NCBI RefSeq assembly: GCF_003346715.1 | Contig: NZ_QQPQ01000006.1 | Location: 62,001 to 126,000 of the forward strand | Origin: Oceanispirochaeta sp. M1 | Lineage (GTDB): Bacteria > Spirochaetota > Spirochaetia > DSM-2461 | Reading direction: 5' to 3' | Length of the DNA stretch: 64,000 nt | Part shown: piece after piece, positions 33,562 to 42,396 of the stretch | How the letters are laid out: each line of letters starts with the position of its first letter | Numbering within the stretch: the stretch's first letter is position 1 | Made by a program: the position numbers and the translations under genes | Notes under the pieces: model-generated | Databases searched by the model: none | What the model was told of the DNA's origin: nothing | What the model saw: the letters and a program-made list of their open reading frames with translations, nothing else

Positions 33562-35325
33562 ATGGCCGAACGAAAAAAATATAAAGATTACAAACCTCAG
33601 TGGGAGATTGTCCCGCCGACGCCGGGCACTTTTCGCTCGATTCTTAAGTGGGGCGATAAAGAGAAATTTAAGGAGCCCAATGAGAGACTCTTTAAGCTGA
33701 TGAAAAAGACCTTCCATCTGGATGATGATCATTTTTCAAGGAAGATAGATGAGGGAATGGAACTGGTTCCCGATGATATTCCTTCGAATATGGATCAGAG
33801 ACATATCGATTTTTTCGCTACTGTATTCCCTGCTGACAGGATGAGTATAAAAACATATGACCGTCTCTCTGTAGCTTATGGAAAGACAATGTATGACCTT
33901 TACCGCCTCAGAGAGAAGGTTCTTGAGAATCTACCGGATATTGTACTTTATCCTTCTGAAAAAGAGGAAATTGAAAAAATCATTCCCTACTGTAATGAAC
34001 ATAAAATACCCGTGTATATCTATGGCGGTGGTTCGTCAGTCACCAGGGGCGTAGAAGCATTCAAGGGCGGTTTAACCCTTGATATGAGACCACATTTTAA
34101 CAAGGTTGTTGAGTTCAATGAAACGGATCAGACAATCACCGTGCAGGCCGGAATGTCCGGACCCAAACTTGAAGAGGTTCTTAACAATGCAGTCTCTGAG
34201 TTCGGCGCGGCAAGAGCTTATACCTGCGGCCATTTTCCCCAGTCTTTTGAATACTCCTCTGTAGGAGGGTGGGTCGTAACCAGAGGGGCAGGGCAAAACT
34301 CCACCTATTATGGAAATATCCGGGATATGGTTATGGGGCAGGAGTATGTAACACCCCGCGGAATCATCAGCAGCTACGGCCTCCCTGCCCATGCAGTTGG
34401 ACCCGAGATTGATGAAATCATGATGGGCTCGGAAGGGGCATTCGGTGTACTCACTAATGTGAAGCTGAAATTTTTCCGCCTTACTAAAGAGAATAGGAAA
34501 AAGTTCAGTTTCATTTTTAAAAACTGGGAGCAGGCACGCCTGGCTGGAAAGGAGATTATGCAGGCCGAAGCAGGGCACCCCTCGGTATTCCGTCTCTCAG
34601 ATCCTGAAGAAACTGATGTTATGCTCAAGCTCTATAAGGTGGAGGGCACCTTGCTTGAGAGTATGATGAATATTCTGGGGTACAAGCCAATGGAACGATG
34701 CCTTTTTCTTGGTTGGTCTGAAGGGGAGAAGGGCTTCAGTAAAAATCTGTCAAAGCAGGTTAAGAAAATCTGTCGAAGGCATGGAGGACTCTATCTCACA
34801 GGTTATCCCACTTCCAGCTGGGAGCATGGAAGATTCAGCGATCCCTATATGAGAGAATCTCTGCAGGACTATGGAATCATTATCGATACAATGGAATGCG
34901 GTGTTACATGGGATATGATGGGGCGGGTTCATGAATATGTGCGCAAATATACCAAGTCGCGACCTGATACAATCTGTATGACACATCTCTCCCATGCCTA
35001 TCCACAGGGGGCCAACCTCTACTTTATCTTCATCGGGAAGTTTAAGGACAAAGAAGAATATCTGGATTATCAGTTTGGTATCTTTGATAATATTCAGAAG
35101 GCCGGGGCTTCTATGAGTCATCATCATGGAGTTGGCAAGATGACGGCAATGTGGGTGGAGGACTCAATAGGAAAAGCACAGCTGGATATCTTCCGTTCAT
35201 TGAAAAATTATTTTGATCCCAACAATATTATGAATCCCGGCGGAACCCTCGGGCTGGATATGAGTGAAGATGAGAAGCGTATACCCAAGTATGCAGGCAG
35301 AACCTGGGATAATCCGGCTTATTGA
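33562..35325 (+). CDS. AGPS-like FAD-binding oxidase (alkyl-DHAP-synthase family)
   Basis: 587 residues. FAD-binding_4 fold with Y-I-Y-G-G-G-S-S-V-T-R-G, SVGGWVVTRGAGQNSTYYGN, and a GSEGAFGVLT segment. The C-terminal MSHHHGVGKMTAMW motif matches the HHH-G-x-G region of eukaryotic alkyl-dihydroxyacetonephosphate synthase, and HLSHAYPQGANLYFIF also fits. AGPS swaps an acyl chain for a fatty alcohol in ether-lipid synthesis. Bacterial homologues (also YgcU of E. coli, beside an FGGY kinase) are uncharacterised or oxidise hydroxy acids or polyols. Last gene of the operon; purpose open. Confidence 0.8.
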   Translation: MAERKKYKDYKPQWEIVPPTPGTFRSILKWGDKEKFKEPNERLFKLMKKTFHLDDDHFSRKIDEGMELVPDDIPSNMDQRHIDFFATVFPADRMSIKTYDRLSVAYGKTMYDLYRLREKVLENLPDIVLYPSEKEEIEKIIPYCNEHKIPVYIYGGGSSVTRGVEAFKGGLTLDMRPHFNKVVEFNETDQTITVQAGMSGPKLEEVLNNAVSEFGAARAYTCGHFPQSFEYSSVGGWVVTRGAGQNSTYYGNIRDMVMGQEYVTPRGIISSYGLPAHAVGPEIDEIMMGSEGAFGVLTNVKLKFFRLTKENRKKFSFIFKNWEQARLAGKEIMQAEAGHPSVFRLSDPEETDVMLKLYKVEGTLLESMMNILGYKPMERCLFLGWSEGEKGFSKNLSKQVKKICRRHGGLYLTGYPTSSWEHGRFSDPYMRESLQDYGIIIDTMECGVTWDMMGRVHEYVRKYTKSRPDTICMTHLSHAYPQGANLYFIFIGKFKDKEEYLDYQFGIFDNIQKAGASMSHHHGVGKMTAMWVEDSIGKAQLDIFRSLKNYFDPNNIMNPGGTLGLDMSEDEKRIPKYAGRTWDNPAY

Positions 35326-35349
35326 TCTCTAATCGTAGTTATGCTGCGG

Positions 35350-35368
35350 CCCGGCAGAGACTGTCGGG
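35350..35368. other. Hairpin after the GlpA-like operon
   Basis: CCCGGCAG and CTGTCGGG form an 8-bp stem with one G-U pair around AGA, about 25 bases after the AGPS-like stop. There is no T-run, so it is not a complete intrinsic terminator; it may stabilise or attenuate the transcript. Confidence 0.35.
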
Positions 35369-35426
35369 TCACGGTGCTGCAGGCGGTGTTCTCCAATCGA
35401 TTGAAATTGTGATATCATTAATCAAG

Positions 35427-35924
35427 ATGATTCGAAAAGCACTATTAAATGATATGGATTCAATTCTCAGCATTGTAAAAGATATTGTCATAGATATGAA
35501 AAAAAATGGAAATGATCAATGGACTGAAGCATACCCGGTCTTTGAGGATTTCTATGCTGATATTTCTTCAGAAGAATTTTTTGTCGATCAGGATGATTCA
35601 GGCAATATAATGTCTTTTGTCTGCCTCAATACAACTGAACCGCCTGAGTATGAAACTGTTTTCCGGCAATCGGACCAGAAGGCACTTGTTATTCACAGAT
35701 TAGCAGTAAACCCGGGATTCCAGGGCAGAGGATTGGCTAAAAAAATTATAATGTTTGCAGAACAACGGGCAAAGGAGATGGATCTGAATTTTCTAAGATC
35801 TGATACCTGTGTTCAGAATCCTGCGATGAACTCTCTTTTTGAAAAACTGCAATATAGAAATGTGGGTAAAATTCATTTTTCTGATTGCAAATATGAGTTC
35901 AACTGCTATGAGAAATCATTCTAA
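35427..35924 (+). CDS. GNAT family N-acetyltransferase
   Basis: 165 residues from the ATG at 35427, chosen as the start because upstream in-frame sequence is not conserved-looking and MIRKALLNDMDSILSIVKDI is a standard GNAT N-terminus. Motif A, the acetyl-CoA pyrophosphate loop, is V-N-P-G-F-Q-G-R-G-L-A-K. Motif B ends with the typical YRNVGKI tail. The acceptor is unknown. A TTGAAA and TATCAT pair lies upstream, suggesting its own promoter about 60 bases after the AGPS-like gene. No clear ribosome-binding site is visible. Confidence 0.8.
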   Translation: MIRKALLNDMDSILSIVKDIVIDMKKNGNDQWTEAYPVFEDFYADISSEEFFVDQDDSGNIMSFVCLNTTEPPEYETVFRQSDQKALVIHRLAVNPGFQGRGLAKKIIMFAEQRAKEMDLNFLRSDTCVQNPAMNSLFEKLQYRNVGKIHFSDCKYEFNCYEKSF

Positions 35925-36058
35925 AAAAGACCTTTCAATTTATTAATCCGGACTTTTACATCAGTTCTCAAATCATCTCTGTTTGATGTGTCTTGCACCC
36001 CTTTTCACTGGCGTTATATTTTCTCTATTGTTTAATTTTTTATGCAAAGTATTTACTT

Positions 36059-36136
36059 GCTACCTTCGGTAGCGACGAAGAGGCCTGCCTCACTTTCGCC
36101 CAGGTATGGGCGCGTTTCAGTCGGTTCGATTCCCTC
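36059..36136. other. Hairpin-rich intergenic segment with a tRNA-like T-arm
   Basis: Between the GNAT gene and the tRNA genes lie GCTACC/GGTAGC (36059-36073), CGCCC/GGGCG (36097-36112) and a GGTTCGATTCCCTC segment (36123-36136) identical over 14 bases to the T-arm of the tRNA-Gly genes but on the opposite strand. No cloverleaf closes: the T-stem mispairs and no acceptor stem is present. A terminator follows. It could be a decayed tRNA or an unrecognised small RNA. Confidence 0.35.
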
Positions 36137-36152
36137 TTTTCATGTTATAAAC

Positions 36153-36183
36153 AAAAAAGCCGACCATAAAGGTCAGCTTTTTG
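36153..36183. terminator. Bidirectional terminator beside tRNA-Gly
   Basis: AAAAAAGC-GACC and GGTC-GCTTTTT pair around ATAAA with one mismatch (C/A), with an A-run on one side and a T-run on the other. It ends the tRNA-Gly transcript on the minus strand and whatever is read on the plus strand from the hairpin-rich segment. Confidence 0.75.
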
Positions 36184-36188
36184 TTTAG

Positions 36189-36260
36189 AGCGTCTGGAGG
36201 GAATCGAACCCTCATCATCAGATTGGAAGTCTGAGGTAATAGCCATTATACGACAGACGC
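36189..36260 (-). tRNA. tRNA-Gly (anticodon TCC), downstream copy
   Basis: Minus-strand cloverleaf of 72 bases with the discriminator base: acceptor GCGTCTG/CAGACGC, anticodon stem TCAGA/TCTGA with loop CTTCCAA (anticodon TCC, reads GGA), T-arm GAGGGTTCGATTCCCTC. The discriminator is T; CCA is not encoded. Every base is the same as in the copy 127 bases away. Confidence 0.95.
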
Positions 36261-36315
36261 AAATAATTCAACTTTTTGTAATATTCTTTATTCAATTACA
36301 CATTTTTAAAAAGTA

Positions 36316-36387
36316 AGCGTCTGGAGGGAATCGAACCCTCATCATCAGATTGGAAGTCTGAGGTAATAGCCATTATACGACAGACGC
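36316..36387 (-). tRNA. tRNA-Gly (anticodon TCC), upstream copy
   Basis: Identical in its 71-base body to the copy at 36189-36260, with the same TCC anticodon and T-arm. It is transcribed first on the minus strand, and the two are separated by a 55-base AT-rich spacer, so they form a tandem tRNA operon that ends at the terminator at 36153-36183. Confidence 0.95.
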
Positions 36388-36508
36388 AATTACTTTGCCT
36401 TAAAGGCATGCGAAATATATCAAGAAACACTTTATAGGGTCAATACCTTTTCAGTTAATTTTTTAAACCTCTGAAATCCGTAAAAAAAAGATGCGAAATC
36501 TAGCTAAA

Positions 36509-36562
36509 AGGTCTTGTCAGACCTATTTACATTAGGAACACATTCTGACAATATTCTGTATG
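36509..36562 (+). promoter_or_regulatory. Inverted repeat and likely promoter of the purine operon
   Basis: AGGTCT-TGTC-AGACCT (36509-36524) is a perfect 6-bp inverted repeat. TTTACA (36526-36531) and AATATT (36550-36555) have an 18-base spacer, so transcription would start at the purB ATG (36560). No Shine-Dalgarno sequence precedes the ATG, so purB may be translated as a leaderless mRNA. The repeat could be a repressor site overlapping the -35 region. Confidence 0.4.
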
Positions 36563-37993
36563 GAAAATAGAAGTATATATAGAAACATCTCTCCCTTAGA
36601 TCATCGTTATTATCAATCGAACAAAGAGCTTTTCGAAGCTCTGTCAGACAGACTCAGTGAAGAAGCCACTGTAGCCTACTGTGTAAAAGCCGAAATGGCC
36701 CTTCTTAAAACACATATCAAACTTCAGAATCTCGGAGATCAGTCTCTTATCGATTCACTTGATGCTGTAGAAAGCAGCATTACACCCGAAGAAGTCTATA
36801 TAGAAGAAGAAAAAACTCAGCATAATATCAGAGCCCTCGTAAATGTAATTAACAAAAGGGTTCCTGAGAATCTTAAACCATGGGTTCATATGGGTGCTAC
36901 ATCAGTGGATATACTGGATACAGCCAATGCCATGCGGATGCGTGATGTTACCAGAGATGTCATTCTTCCTCTACTTATTGAACTGGAAGAACAACTTATC
37001 AAAATGGCCGAGGCCGAGGCGGAAACTCCCCAGGTGGGAAGAACCCATGGTCAGCATGCGGTTCCTGTGACCCTCGGTTTTGCAATAGCCGAATATGTAT
37101 CAAGACTGGGACAGTCCATTTCTGAAATTGAGAGACTGTCGGCAAATCAGAGAGGAAAGCTCGCCGGGGCTGTTGGTGGATATAATGCAACCAGCATGAT
37201 CACTTCAGAACCTCTCGCAATGGAAGAGATATATCTTGATTTTCTGGGACTCAAACCTTCTGAATATTCTACTCAGATGGTGGAGCCTGAATATCTTTTA
37301 AGGTTGCTTCTCGAATACAATACAGCATTTGGAATCATCGCCAACCTTGCGGATGACTTAAGACATCTGCAGAGATCTGAAATAGACGAAGTCCGAGAGT
37401 TTTTCTCGGCTACTCAGGTAGGATCTTCCACAATGCCCCAGAAAAGAAATCCCTGGAACTGTGAGCATGTGAAGAGTCTCTGGAAGGCATTTTCTCCCAG
37501 AGTCATGTCATTCTATATGGATCAGATCTCAGAACATCAGAGAGACCTCTCTAATTCTGCTTCAGCAAGATTTCAGGCGGATTTTATTGCAGGATTTGCA
37601 GCGGCAACTGCCCGAATGAAAAAAATCATTGCCGGTATGTCTGTGAACAAGGAACAGCTTAGAAAGAACCTGACGGTTCAGGGAGACTTTGTTCTTGCCG
37701 AACCCACTTATATTCTTCTGGCAATGTCCGGCATAAACGGTGCTCATGAAATTGTTAGAAAAATAACTCTTTCCTGTGAGAAAACTGGAAAGACTATCAA
37801 AGAAGTTCTTCAGACAGAACAGCAGGAAAGCTGGGAAAAAATTAAAGAGCAGCTTAAAAAGGTCACCGGACTCGATGCCGAGGAATTCTACTCAGATCCT
37901 TCATTGTATAGAGGAAAAACAGCTGAGAAGACCAGAACTCTCTGTAAAAAATATACAGAGCTTCTTTCAAAAATCAAAGGAGACCTTAAATGA
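36560..37993 (+). CDS. purB: Adenylosuccinate lyase
   Basis: 477 residues. Cleaves adenylosuccinate to AMP and fumarate (and SAICAR to AICAR) in purine synthesis. The fumarase/ASL superfamily signature GSSTMPQKRNP is at about 293-303; the catalytic His lies in VGRTHGQHAVPVT and a helix with EVEEE-type acid (YIEEEKTQHNIRALV) precedes it. Full length. No ribosome-binding site is visible; the first gene of a four-gene operon. Its stop overlaps the guaB start in ATGA, with the two proteins acting in the same interconversion of IMP products. Confidence 0.95.
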   Translation: MENRSIYRNISPLDHRYYQSNKELFEALSDRLSEEATVAYCVKAEMALLKTHIKLQNLGDQSLIDSLDAVESSITPEEVYIEEEKTQHNIRALVNVINKRVPENLKPWVHMGATSVDILDTANAMRMRDVTRDVILPLLIELEEQLIKMAEAEAETPQVGRTHGQHAVPVTLGFAIAEYVSRLGQSISEIERLSANQRGKLAGAVGGYNATSMITSEPLAMEEIYLDFLGLKPSEYSTQMVEPEYLLRLLLEYNTAFGIIANLADDLRHLQRSEIDEVREFFSATQVGSSTMPQKRNPWNCEHVKSLWKAFSPRVMSFYMDQISEHQRDLSNSASARFQADFIAGFAAATARMKKIIAGMSVNKEQLRKNLTVQGDFVLAEPTYILLAMSGINGAHEIVRKITLSCEKTGKTIKEVLQTEQQESWEKIKEQLKKVTGLDAEEFYSDPSLYRGKTAEKTRTLCKKYTELLSKIKGDLK

Positions 37994-39429
37994 TTCAATT
38001 AGAAGAAAAATATAGTTATGATGATGTTCTGCTCCAGCCTGCCTATGCAGATTTTCTTCCTTCAGAAACATCTGTAAAAACAAGACTGGCTGGAAATATT
38101 TACCTGAATGCACCTATTATCTCAGCAGCCATGGATACTGTAACAGAGTATCAGATGGCCATTGCCCTGGCACTGGAAGGGGGAGCGGGTGTTATTCATC
38201 GGAATCTTCCTCCGGAAGAGCAGGCAAGGCAGGTTGAACGTGTGAAGCGCTATCTCAACTGGATTATTGCCAATCCAGTGATTGTCCATAAGGGACAGAC
38301 TGTTGCTGATGTTGAGAAGATCATGATGGAAACCGGAGTTACGGGACTTCCTGTACTGGATGGTAAAAAGCTTTGCGGTATTATTACAAACCGTGATATG
38401 AGATTCTGCGCAAATCTTACTCAGAATGTAGAAGATGTAATGACAACTAATCTCATCCTGGAGAGGGGTACTCCTTCTGTGGAAACTGCCCGGGAGAAGT
38501 TTGACAAACATAGAATTGAAAAACTTCCTGTTGTTGATCACAATGATCACCTGACAGGGCTTATCACCGTATCAGATATGGAAAAGCATAAAAGCTTTCC
38601 TTCTGCTGCACTGGATGAATCAGGAAGCCTGGTTGTTGGTGCTGCTGTTTCTCCCAATGACTATAGAACTCGTATTCCTCTTCTGCAGAAGATGGGATGT
38701 GACTTTGTCGTTCTGGATACAGCTCACGGAAACAGCCTCTCTGTTGTCAGGGCTGTTGAAGGTATTAAAAAAGAATTCGGCATTAAGGTTATCGGCGGGA
38801 ATGTCGCTGATGGAGACGGTGCCAGAAGACTGATCGAGGCCGGAAGTGATGCCATCAAGGTCGGTGTAGGTCCCGGATCGATCTGTACTACAAGAATTGT
38901 AGCAGGTATAGGTGTACCTCAACTCTCCGCAGTTTATGAATCTGCAGAAGAAGCCTCCAAACACAATATTCCCATAATTGCCGATGGCGGTATCAAATAT
39001 TCAGGTGACATCACCAAGGCTATTGCAGCCGGTGCCAGCTGTATCATGGTGGGTAACTTATTTGCGGGTCTGAAAGAAGCTCCCGGTAAGGAAGTTATCT
39101 TTGAAGGAAGAATCTTCAAACAGTATCGTGGTATGGGATCTGTAGGAGCCATCAAGGAAGGAAGCGGGGACCGCTACCAGATGAAGAAGGACGAAGAACC
39201 TGTTCCTGAAGGTATTGAAGGACGTGTTCCATTTAAGGGCGAGCTTAAGCCATACCTTAATCAGCTGGTTACCGGCCTCAAAAAAGGAATGGGTTATTGC
39301 GGATGTCGCACTATAGAGGAATTGCGCTCATATCAAAAGTTTGTTAAAATCTCTAGCGCCGGTCTAAGGGAGAGCCATGCTCACGATGTGAACATAACCC
39401 AGGAAGCTCCCAATTACTCACGATATTAA
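37990..39429 (+). CDS. guaB: IMP dehydrogenase
   Basis: 479 residues. Converts IMP to XMP with NAD, the committed step to GMP. An N-terminal [15 protein letters not shown] start, two CBS domains (about 95-200) inserted in the barrel, the catalytic Cys in [14 protein letters not shown] near 300, and the flap region with [19 protein letters not shown] are all present. It ends in [20 protein letters not shown] and [11 protein letters not shown], as in other bacterial enzymes. Overlaps purB by 4 bases, and purA follows after 30 bases. Confidence 0.95.
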   Translation: MIQLEEKYSYDDVLLQPAYADFLPSETSVKTRLAGNIYLNAPIISAAMDTVTEYQMAIALALEGGAGVIHRNLPPEEQARQVERVKRYLNWIIANPVIVHKGQTVADVEKIMMETGVTGLPVLDGKKLCGIITNRDMRFCANLTQNVEDVMTTNLILERGTPSVETAREKFDKHRIEKLPVVDHNDHLTGLITVSDMEKHKSFPSAALDESGSLVVGAAVSPNDYRTRIPLLQKMGCDFVVLDTAHGNSLSVVRAVEGIKKEFGIKVIGGNVADGDGARRLIEAGSDAIKVGVGPGSICTTRIVAGIGVPQLSAVYESAEEASKHNIPIIADGGIKYSGDITKAIAAGASCIMVGNLFAGLKEAPGKEVIFEGRIFKQYRGMGSVGAIKEGSGDRYQMKKDEEPVPEGIEGRVPFKGELKPYLNQLVTGLKKGMGYCGCRTIEELRSYQKFVKISSAGLRESHAHDVNITQEAPNYSRY

Positions 39430-39459
39430 GATCGGCTACCAAACTTTAAGGAAGTATAA

Positions 39460-40689
39460 ATGAAACTTGTTGTTATCGGTGCTCAATGGGGTGACGAAGG
39501 CAAAGGGAAAATGGTTGATTACCTTGCCGAAGATGCTGATCTGGTTGTCAGATTCTCGGGAGGTGCCAATGCGGGACACACTATCAAGGTAGATAATAAA
39601 ACTTTTAAGCTTCACCTTGTACCTGCAGGAATAATTTATCCTGGAAAAAATGTGGTCCTTGGAAATGGAATGGTTATTGATCCCGAGTCTCTTTTTGAAG
39701 AGCTTGCACAGATTAAATCTCAGGGAGTTTCCTGGGAAGGCCGTGTTTTTGTTTCTGACCGAGCTCATCTTGTACTTCCTTCTTACAAGAAAGAAGATAT
39801 TGAAATGGACCCCAAGCGTCCTCGTCCCATTGGAACTACAGGGCGTGGAATTGGAATTGCTTATGGTCGTAAAGCCTATAGAGACGGTATCCGTGTCGCG
39901 GATCTGTGGGATGATATGGTCTGGGACGCCCTGGATGCATCAGATCAAGAATGGCTCAGCCCTTTTAAAGAAAGACTGAGTTCTATGAAAGTAAATATGG
40001 CCGGATTCATGATGGCTAATAAAGATAGGAATATCCTCCTCGAAGGTGCTCAGGGAGCTCTTCTGGATCTTGATCACGGAACATATCCCTATGTTTCATC
40101 CGGTATTTCTACAAGTGCCGGTGCCGCATTAGGCTCTTCCATGGGATTCAGATTTATCGATAAGGTTCTGGGTGTTTTCAAAGCATACCAGACACGAGTC
40201 GGTAATGGTCCCATGCCCACAGAAATGCTGGAGGGTGATGATCTTGTTCTGGGAAATAATCTCAGAGAACTGGGCCATGAGTATGGAGCTACAACAGGAA
40301 GACCGAGACGAATCGGTTATCTTGACCTCGTAGCACTCAAGTATGCAGGCTGGGTAAACGGTCTGGATGGGTTTATCCTGTCACACCTTAATCTGTACGA
40401 CGGATTTGAAACATTATCTATTTGTACTGCCTATGAAATTGACGGAAAAGAAGTTACAGATTTTCCTTCTCTGACTACAGATCTTGAAAAAGTTAAACCT
40501 ATACTGAAAGAACTTCCCGGTTGGGAAGGAAAAGTCGGTGATGCACGCAACTGGGATGAGATTCCAGAAGGTGCTAAGAAAGTCATTGCTTTTATTGAAG
40601 AATACACAGGGGTACCTGTTGCCGGTTATTCGGTCGGTCCCCTTAGAGATGAAACATTTATGAAGGAGCCTGCGTGGACAAAATCCTGA
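39460..40689 (+). CDS. purA: Adenylosuccinate synthetase
   Basis: 409 residues, slightly shorter than the usual 425-430. Joins IMP and aspartate with GTP to form adenylosuccinate, the substrate of the purB enzyme in the same operon. GTP loop GAQWGDEGKGKMVDY is near the N-terminus, GANAGHTI with the substrate-binding His follows, GTTGRGIGIAYGRKA, and the DLVALKYAGWVNGLDGFILS segment and a final YTGVPVAGYSVGP. The ribosome-binding site (AAGGAAG) is 6-8 bases before the ATG. The gene's end overlaps guaA by 16 bases. Confidence 0.95.
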   Translation: MKLVVIGAQWGDEGKGKMVDYLAEDADLVVRFSGGANAGHTIKVDNKTFKLHLVPAGIIYPGKNVVLGNGMVIDPESLFEELAQIKSQGVSWEGRVFVSDRAHLVLPSYKKEDIEMDPKRPRPIGTTGRGIGIAYGRKAYRDGIRVADLWDDMVWDALDASDQEWLSPFKERLSSMKVNMAGFMMANKDRNILLEGAQGALLDLDHGTYPYVSSGISTSAGAALGSSMGFRFIDKVLGVFKAYQTRVGNGPMPTEMLEGDDLVLGNNLRELGHEYGATTGRPRRIGYLDLVALKYAGWVNGLDGFILSHLNLYDGFETLSICTAYEIDGKEVTDFPSLTTDLEKVKPILKELPGWEGKVGDARNWDEIPEGAKKVIAFIEEYTGVPVAGYSVGPLRDETFMKEPAWTKS

Positions 40690-42227
40690 TCCTGGACTTT
40701 GGAGGACAGACTTGTCAGCTTATCGGTCGCAGAATCCGTGATTTCGGAGTTTTTTCTGAGATCGTACACGGTGACATTGAACTGACAGATGAAATTGTTA
40801 CTCCTGATGTGAAAGGTATAATCCTTTCAGGATCTCCCTATTCTGTTTATGAAGATGGAGCTCCCGCTCCCGATCCCAGAATATTTGAATTGGGATTGCC
40901 CCTGTTGGGAATCTGTTATGGTTTTCAGAGAATGACCTACCACTTTGGTGGAGAGGTTAAACCCATGGAAACCAAGGAATATGGACGTTCCAAGGTTCAC
41001 TTTCTGGAAGAATCTGAATTAACTGCAGGAATTCCTGATAATTTTCTTTCCTGGATGAGCCATGGCGACAGTATTGAAAACCTGGCTCCCGGTTTCAAAA
41101 TGATCGGTGAGTCGGAAAATCATCTTCCTGCAATTGCAGCAAACAGGGAAAAGAATTTTTACGGTATCCAGTTTCATCCCGAAGTTACTCACTGTGATAA
41201 CGGGAATGATATTCTGGAGAACTTCTGCTGCCGGATCTGCGGCGCTGCTAAGGACTGGACTCTGGATCTCTTTATGGAACAGATTTCAGAACGGGTACGT
41301 ACGCAGGTTGGAAAATCAAAGGTTCTCCTTCTTATTTCCGGCGGTGTGGATTCTACAGTTGCCGGTGGACTTCTCCTTAATATCCTCGATCCCGAACAGG
41401 TATACCTGATGTATATCGATACGGGGATGATGAGAAAGGGTGAATCCGAAGAAGTTGCCATAAACCTGAAAAAACTTGGTGCTACTCATCTTCATCTTAT
41501 TGATGCAAGGGACCGTTTTCTTGATCCTTTAAAGGGTGTAGAAGATCCCGAGAAGAAAAGAAAGATTATCGGTGATCGCTTTATTCATGTACAGGAAGAG
41601 GAGATAGAGAAACATATTTCAGGTGAATACTACCTGGCACAGGGTACTCTCTATACCGACCTGATTGAATCAGGCAAGGGTGTAGGGAATAAGGCAAATG
41701 TCATCAAGAGTCATCATAATGTCGGCTCTCCCCTTGTTGAAGCCAAGCGTCAGGCAGGTCTGATTGTTGAGCCTCTGGATATGCTCTACAAAGATGAAGT
41801 CCGTAGGCTCGGTGTTAAACTGGGAATTTCAAAAGACATTGTTTTCCGTCATCCCTTTCCCGGTCCCGGACTTGGAATCAGGATTATCGGTGATGTTTCA
41901 GAAGAAAAATGCCGCATCCTGAGAGATGCAGATTATATCTATATTACAGAGCTGAAGAAACGGGATCTTTACGATAAGATCTGGCAGGCTTTTTCAGTGC
42001 TTCTTCCTGTTCGCTCAGTGGGTGTTACAGGAGATGCAAGGGAATATGGTTTTGTACTGGCCCTGAGGGCTGTGGTGTCTCATGATGGGATGACAGCGGA
42101 TGTTTATGACTTCCCCACTAAGGATTTACTGGAGATCTCTTCAAAAATTACCAATGAAGTCCCTGAGATAGGACGGGTTGTATATGATATTTCATCTAAA
42201 CCACCTGCCACTATCGAGTGGGAATAA
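40674..42227 (+). CDS. guaA: GMP synthase (glutamine-hydrolysing)
   Basis: 517 residues from a GTG with AAGGAG just upstream. Aminates XMP to GMP. The N-terminal class I glutaminase domain carries the nucleophile Cys in LLGICYGFQ and the His-Glu pair in GIQFHPEVTH; the ATP-pyrophosphatase domain has the PP-loop SGGVDSTVAG (about 225-234); the C-terminal dimer domain ends KPPATIEWE, the invariant GuaA terminus. The start lies within purA, so translation is coupled. Last gene of purB-guaB-purA-guaA, which contains all four enzymes of the IMP to AMP and GMP branches. Confidence 0.96.
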   Translation: MDKILILDFGGQTCQLIGRRIRDFGVFSEIVHGDIELTDEIVTPDVKGIILSGSPYSVYEDGAPAPDPRIFELGLPLLGICYGFQRMTYHFGGEVKPMETKEYGRSKVHFLEESELTAGIPDNFLSWMSHGDSIENLAPGFKMIGESENHLPAIAANREKNFYGIQFHPEVTHCDNGNDILENFCCRICGAAKDWTLDLFMEQISERVRTQVGKSKVLLLISGGVDSTVAGGLLLNILDPEQVYLMYIDTGMMRKGESEEVAINLKKLGATHLHLIDARDRFLDPLKGVEDPEKKRKIIGDRFIHVQEEEIEKHISGEYYLAQGTLYTDLIESGKGVGNKANVIKSHHNVGSPLVEAKRQAGLIVEPLDMLYKDEVRRLGVKLGISKDIVFRHPFPGPGLGIRIIGDVSEEKCRILRDADYIYITELKKRDLYDKIWQAFSVLLPVRSVGVTGDAREYGFVLALRAVVSHDGMTADVYDFPTKDLLEISSKITNEVPEIGRVVYDISSKPPATIEWE

Positions 42228-42257
42228 ATACAGAATAATTATATTTGAATAAAGTAT

Positions 42258-42331
42258 GGCTGCTCTCAGTGATTTGAGCCCCATCTGTTGGATTTTTGTC
42301 CAATTTTATGGATTCACCTCAAGGAGCAGCC
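42258..42331 (+). other. Folded 3' region of the guaA transcript with weak terminator
   Basis: An outer stem GGCTGCTC (42258-42265) / GAGCAGCC (42324-42331) encloses two small hairpins: CTCA/TGAG, and TTGGA/TCCAA (42288-42303) followed by TTTT. The second could act as a weak terminator for the purine operon. Together they make a three-way junction shape. No known RNA class is recognised. Confidence 0.4.
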
Positions 42332-42396
42332 TATTTATTTGTTCAGAAATTAAACCGGCAGCATCAGTTTTTCAGTCCAAAGCTGCCAGCTGTAGA

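Noticed and set aside
36059..36136. A tRNA on the plus strand upstream of the tRNA-Gly pair
   Set aside because: The T-arm sequence is present but the T-stem mispairs, and no acceptor or anticodon stem can be closed around it.
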